From an uncultured Panacagrimonas sp. (GTDB taxonomy: Bacteria > Pseudomonadota > Gammaproteobacteria > Nevskiales > Nevskiaceae): DNA of 8,371 nt. Under the pieces are notes generated by a model, which saw only the letters and a list, made by a program, of their open reading frames with translations, was not told the origin of the DNA and did no database searches. This document shows, piece by piece, positions 7,875 through 8,371 of this stretch. A program made the position numbers and the translations under genes. The stretch's first letter is position 1, and each line of letters opens with the position of its first letter. The stretch spans positions 1 to 8,371 of the forward strand of contig CAMLNE010000185.1 of the NCBI GenBank assembly GCA_946481265.1, read 5' to 3'.

Positions 7875-7915
7875 GGCCCCGCAGGCGGCGTCTCCCCCGA
7901 GCACAGCCCTTCCGC

Positions 7916-7946
7916 ATTGTGCCGGCAGCGGCCCCGGCGCGGTCAA
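7916..7946 (-). promoter_or_regulatory. Candidate sigma-70-type promoter for the EAL gene
   Basis: On the minus strand TTGACC (7946-7941) is followed after 19 bp by CACAAT (7921-7916). That is a good -35 and a 4/6 -10 with a slightly long spacer. It would give a leader of about 35 nt before the ATG at 7874. GGGGGAGA in that leader lies about 16 nt upstream of the ATG, which is long for a Shine-Dalgarno; the nearer GCGGGG is the alternative. Confidence 0.4.
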
Positions 7947-8096
7947 CCTTCGGGCGCGCTCATGGTGCGGTGACGACAACAGGCGATCCCAAATCTTCCG
8001 ACTGTTCGCGCTCCCTCAGCCGTTGCGGGTCGGTGATCACTTGCGGCTTCGGGTGTCAGCAGAGGCGCCGGCGCCCAGCGTTGCGCGAGCGCGCGC
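7947..8096. other. Non-coding stretch, no supported feature
   Basis: Between the putative EAL promoter and the repeat array I see no gene with a ribosome site or recognisable product, no tRNA-like fold and no convincing promoter. The only local symmetry noted is the 8-bp palindrome GTGATCAC at 8033-8040, which could occur by chance. Confidence 0.5.
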
Positions 8097-8266
8097 AGGT
8101 TTCGGACTTCATCCGTGAAACAGAGCGCCCTGAGGTTTCGGGCTTCACCTGAGAAACGGAAGCCGGAATTTCAAAGACCGCAGCGGTGATCCATGCCCGC
8201 CGACTTTTTCCGCCGCGGGCGCTTTCAGGTCTCGGGCTTCATCTGCGGAACGGAGCCGGGGGGTTT

Positions 8267-8291
8267 CATGGACCGCCAGTGGCGGTCCATG
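8267..8291. repeat. Perfect 11-bp inverted repeat (hairpin) inside the repeat unit
   Basis: CATGGACCGCC (8267-8277) and GGCGGTCCATG (8281-8291) are exact reverse complements around a 3-base loop (AGT). The preceding unit carries a decayed version at the same place (ACCGC-A-GCGGT, 8178-8188, followed by the same CCATGCCCG). The position is kept between units while the stem has degraded in the other copy, so the hairpin belongs to the element. Confidence 0.8.
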
Positions 8292-8301
8292 CCCGGCGAC
8301 G

Positions 8302-8330
8302 CGGCGGGGCTGGGGCCCCGCCGACTTTTT
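8302..8330 (+). terminator. Terminator-like hairpin with T-run in the extra 25-bp block
   Basis: CGGCGGGGC (8302-8310) pairs with GCCCCGCCG (8315-8323) over a four-base loop (TGGG), then AC and TTTTT (8326-8330). The shape is that of a strong intrinsic terminator on the plus strand. No gene precedes it within the window, so it may be a structural part of the repeat rather than a gene's terminator. The other unit has the T-run but lacks this stem. Confidence 0.5.
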
Positions 8331-8371
8331 CCGCCGCGGGCGCTTTCAGGTCTCGGGCTTCATCTGCGGAA

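Larger units (their letters stand above)
8097..8371. repeat. Degenerate tandem intergenic repeat array, running off the window
   Basis: A core of the form AGGTYTCGGGCTTCAYCTG occurs four times, at 8097-8115, 8133-8151, 8227-8245 and 8348-8366, always on the same strand. The steps are 36, 94 and 121 bp. The last two cores lie in an exact 55-bp direct repeat (8196-8250 and 8317-8371), identical up to the window end, so it may be longer. The 94- and 121-bp units align along their length: each runs core, GGA(A)GCCGG, a hairpin ending CCATGCCCG, then a T-run and CGCCGCGGGCGCTTTC. The longer unit differs mainly by an extra 25-bp hairpin-bearing block at 8301-8325. The first unit is short and most diverged. 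This is not CRISPR: the inter-core sequence is itself repeated. Family unknown to me. Confidence 0.85.

Noticed and set aside
6189..7973. 594-residue plus-strand open frame over the EAL gene
   Set aside because: It is low-complexity Arg/His/Gln/Ala sequence lying opposite a protein with complete EAL catalytic motifs, so it is a shadow frame.
7875..7979. Upstream TTG start adding 35 residues to the EAL protein
   Set aside because: The extra segment has no domain character and would overlap the best promoter candidate. The ATG at 7874 starts just before the receiver fold.
8097..8371. CRISPR array
   Set aside because: Steps are irregular (36, 94, 121 bp), the DNA between cores is itself repeated, and there are no cas genes.

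Overview
The window is GC-rich throughout, with tightly packed genes and long spurious open frames on the non-coding strands. Codon use, the gene families and a GC-rich tandem intergenic repeat fit a high-GC gammaproteobacterium. Lysobacterales/Xanthomonadales or a near relative is my best guess, but no ribosomal or other marker gene is present to confirm it.

Layout. (a) 1-687, minus strand: the N-terminal 229 residues of a MalT-like ATP-dependent regulator, cut by the window edge. (b) 688-868: a divergent control region with a perfect 17-bp dyad. (c) 869-5921, plus strand: four closely spaced genes reading as one operon. They encode a HAPMO-type Baeyer-Villiger monooxygenase, a classical NAD(H)-type short-chain dehydrogenase, a Tat-exported FAD dehydrogenase with a 3-ketosteroid-dehydrogenase-like C-terminus, and a small exported c-type cytochrome. 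An intrinsic terminator lies at 5937-5962. (d) 5988-7874, minus strand: a REC-GGDEF-EAL protein converging on the operon. Its REC and GGDEF sites are decayed while its EAL catalytic set is complete. (e) 7875-8371: no gene. This stretch holds a probable promoter for the EAL gene and, from 8097 to the window end, a degenerate tandem repeat with strong hairpins.

How the genes may work together (inference). The operon looks like an oxidative module for a ketone or secondary alcohol, possibly alicyclic, terpenoid or steroid-like. The exported flavoprotein would desaturate a substrate in the periplasm and pass electrons to the cytochrome encoded 2 bp downstream. In the cytoplasm the SDR would oxidise an alcohol to a ketone and the BVMO would insert oxygen to give an ester or lactone. 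The divergent MalT-like protein is the obvious candidate regulator, acting on a small inducer, with the dyad at 760-776 as a possible operator. The EAL protein appears unrelated to this pathway and is probably a c-di-GMP phosphodiesterase.
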